Shown here: piece by piece, positions 63,719 to 64,000 of the stretch | Layout of the letters: every line of letters begins with the position of its first letter | How positions within the stretch are numbered: the first letter of the stretch is position 1 | Source of the DNA: SPGG2 sp964194625 | Lineage (GTDB): Bacteria; Pseudomonadota; Gammaproteobacteria; Acidiferrobacterales; SPGG2 | Assembly: GCA_964194625.1 (NCBI GenBank) | Contig: CAXMNC010000159.1 | Span: forward strand, 20,807 to 84,806 | Length of the DNA: 64,000 bases | Direction of reading: 5' to 3' | Notes under the pieces: model-generated | What the model was told of the DNA's origin: nothing | Seen by the model: the letters and a program-made list of their open reading frames with translations, nothing else | The model's database searches: none | Position numbers and translations under genes: made by a program

Positions 63719-64000
63719 ATGAACGTCATTATCATTCCCGGCAAAACAGCGACGGGCCAGAACTCGTGTCTCTCCCACCGCCAACTCGGCGTCATGGCCG
63801 TGGCCGGGTTGGTGGTATTGCCGTTGGTGATCGGGGCCGTATTATATCGTATCCACGATCGATTACGGGGCGACACCGGCCCCGCCGCCGCCGTGGTCGC
63901 GGTCCATCGACAAGAGCTCGCGGGCCACCGGGCCGCCATTGCCGCCACGCGGGCCCGTACCGAGACCCATATCAATGCGCTGGCCCAACGCTTAGGTCAA
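63719..64000 (+). CDS. Membrane-anchored M23 family peptidase, 3' end outside the window
   Basis: The frame from the ATG at 63719 (AGGGAG upstream) stays open to the last base, 94 codons. It encodes a short basic start (MNVIIIPGK), one membrane helix (VMAVAGLVVLPLVIGAVL) and the beginning of a coiled coil rich in Ala, Arg and His (VHRQELAGHRAAIAATRART). Genes of this kind after lpxC usually encode M23 peptidoglycan endopeptidases, but the catalytic domain lies outside the window. Base composition is clearly richer in G+C than the neighbouring genes. Confidence 0.7.
   Translation, partial: MNVIIIPGKTATGQNSCLSHRQLGVMAVAGLVVLPLVIGAVLYRIHDRLRGDTGPAAAVVAVHRQELAGHRAAIAATRARTETHINALAQRLGQ

Noticed and set aside
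63634..63975. 113-codon minus-strand frame at the right edge
   Set aside because: It is antisense to the start of the M23-type gene, which has a ribosome-binding site, membrane helix and the expected place after lpxC.

Overview
The window is a densely packed chromosomal segment of a Gram-negative bacterium, most likely a non-enteric gammaproteobacterium. The evidence is the gammaproteobacterial rsmI-lpoA-yraN-diaA-dolP block, the complete Mla, Lpt and LpxC outer-membrane machinery, petABC followed by sspAB, the murA-his-tat-algW gene order, and a class A RNase P RNA. A short-form HisG and an HprK relative beside ptsN argue against an enteric bacterium. A Chromatiales-like purple-sulfur-type lineage is a plausible guess, but the sequence does not prove it. 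No phage, no intact insertion sequence, no CRISPR array and no tRNA or rRNA gene was seen.

Layout. 1-9.4 kb: the end of yhdP, a small periplasmic protein, a nitrilase-family amidase, tldD, pmbA, mgtE and a WYL-like orphan. 9.4-16.5 kb (minus strand): kdsD-kdsC-lptC-lptA-lptB-rpoN-hpf-ptsN-hprK remnant-rapZ. 16.8-21.5 kb: mlaFEDCB and a YadGH-type ABC exporter. 21.7-32.3 kb: ibaG, grxD, murA, hisGDCBHAFIE and tatABC. 32.3-38.3 kb: an AlgW/DegS protease (minus strand), petABC, sspAB and a macrodomain protein. 38.5-43.9 kb (minus strand): glcD, a stand-alone heptose-phosphate adenylyltransferase, dolP, diaA, yraN and lpoA. 43.9-45.7 kb: rsmI, a block of hairpins, and rnpB. 45.9-64 kb: the division and cell-wall (dcw) cluster mraZ-rsmH-ftsL-ftsI-murE-murF-mraY-murD-ftsW-murG-murC-murB-ftsQ-ftsA-ftsZ, then lpxC and the start of an M23 peptidase gene.

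Most of the content is one theme, building and maintaining the envelope: peptidoglycan precursors and division (dcw, murA, lpoA), LPS core and lipid A (kdsC, kdsD, lpxC, heptose enzyme), LPS export (lptABC), phospholipid trafficking (mla, yhdP), Tat export, and envelope stress (algW/degS). The Rieske protein PetA has a twin-arginine signal and lies close to tatABC.

The most unusual feature is the RNase P RNA gene. Its P3 and P12 hairpins, two separate peripheral arms, carry the same 99-nt hairpin, identical base for base, while the catalytic core looks normal. Just upstream is a 350-bp non-coding block made of several inverted repeats and bounded by imperfect 11-bp inverted ends. Two genes of the lpt-rpoN-ptsN cluster have lost segments while staying open: hprK lacks its whole P-loop kinase core, and lptC lacks about the last quarter of the protein. 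Together these suggest a genome shaped by deletions and by small hairpin-forming repeats.
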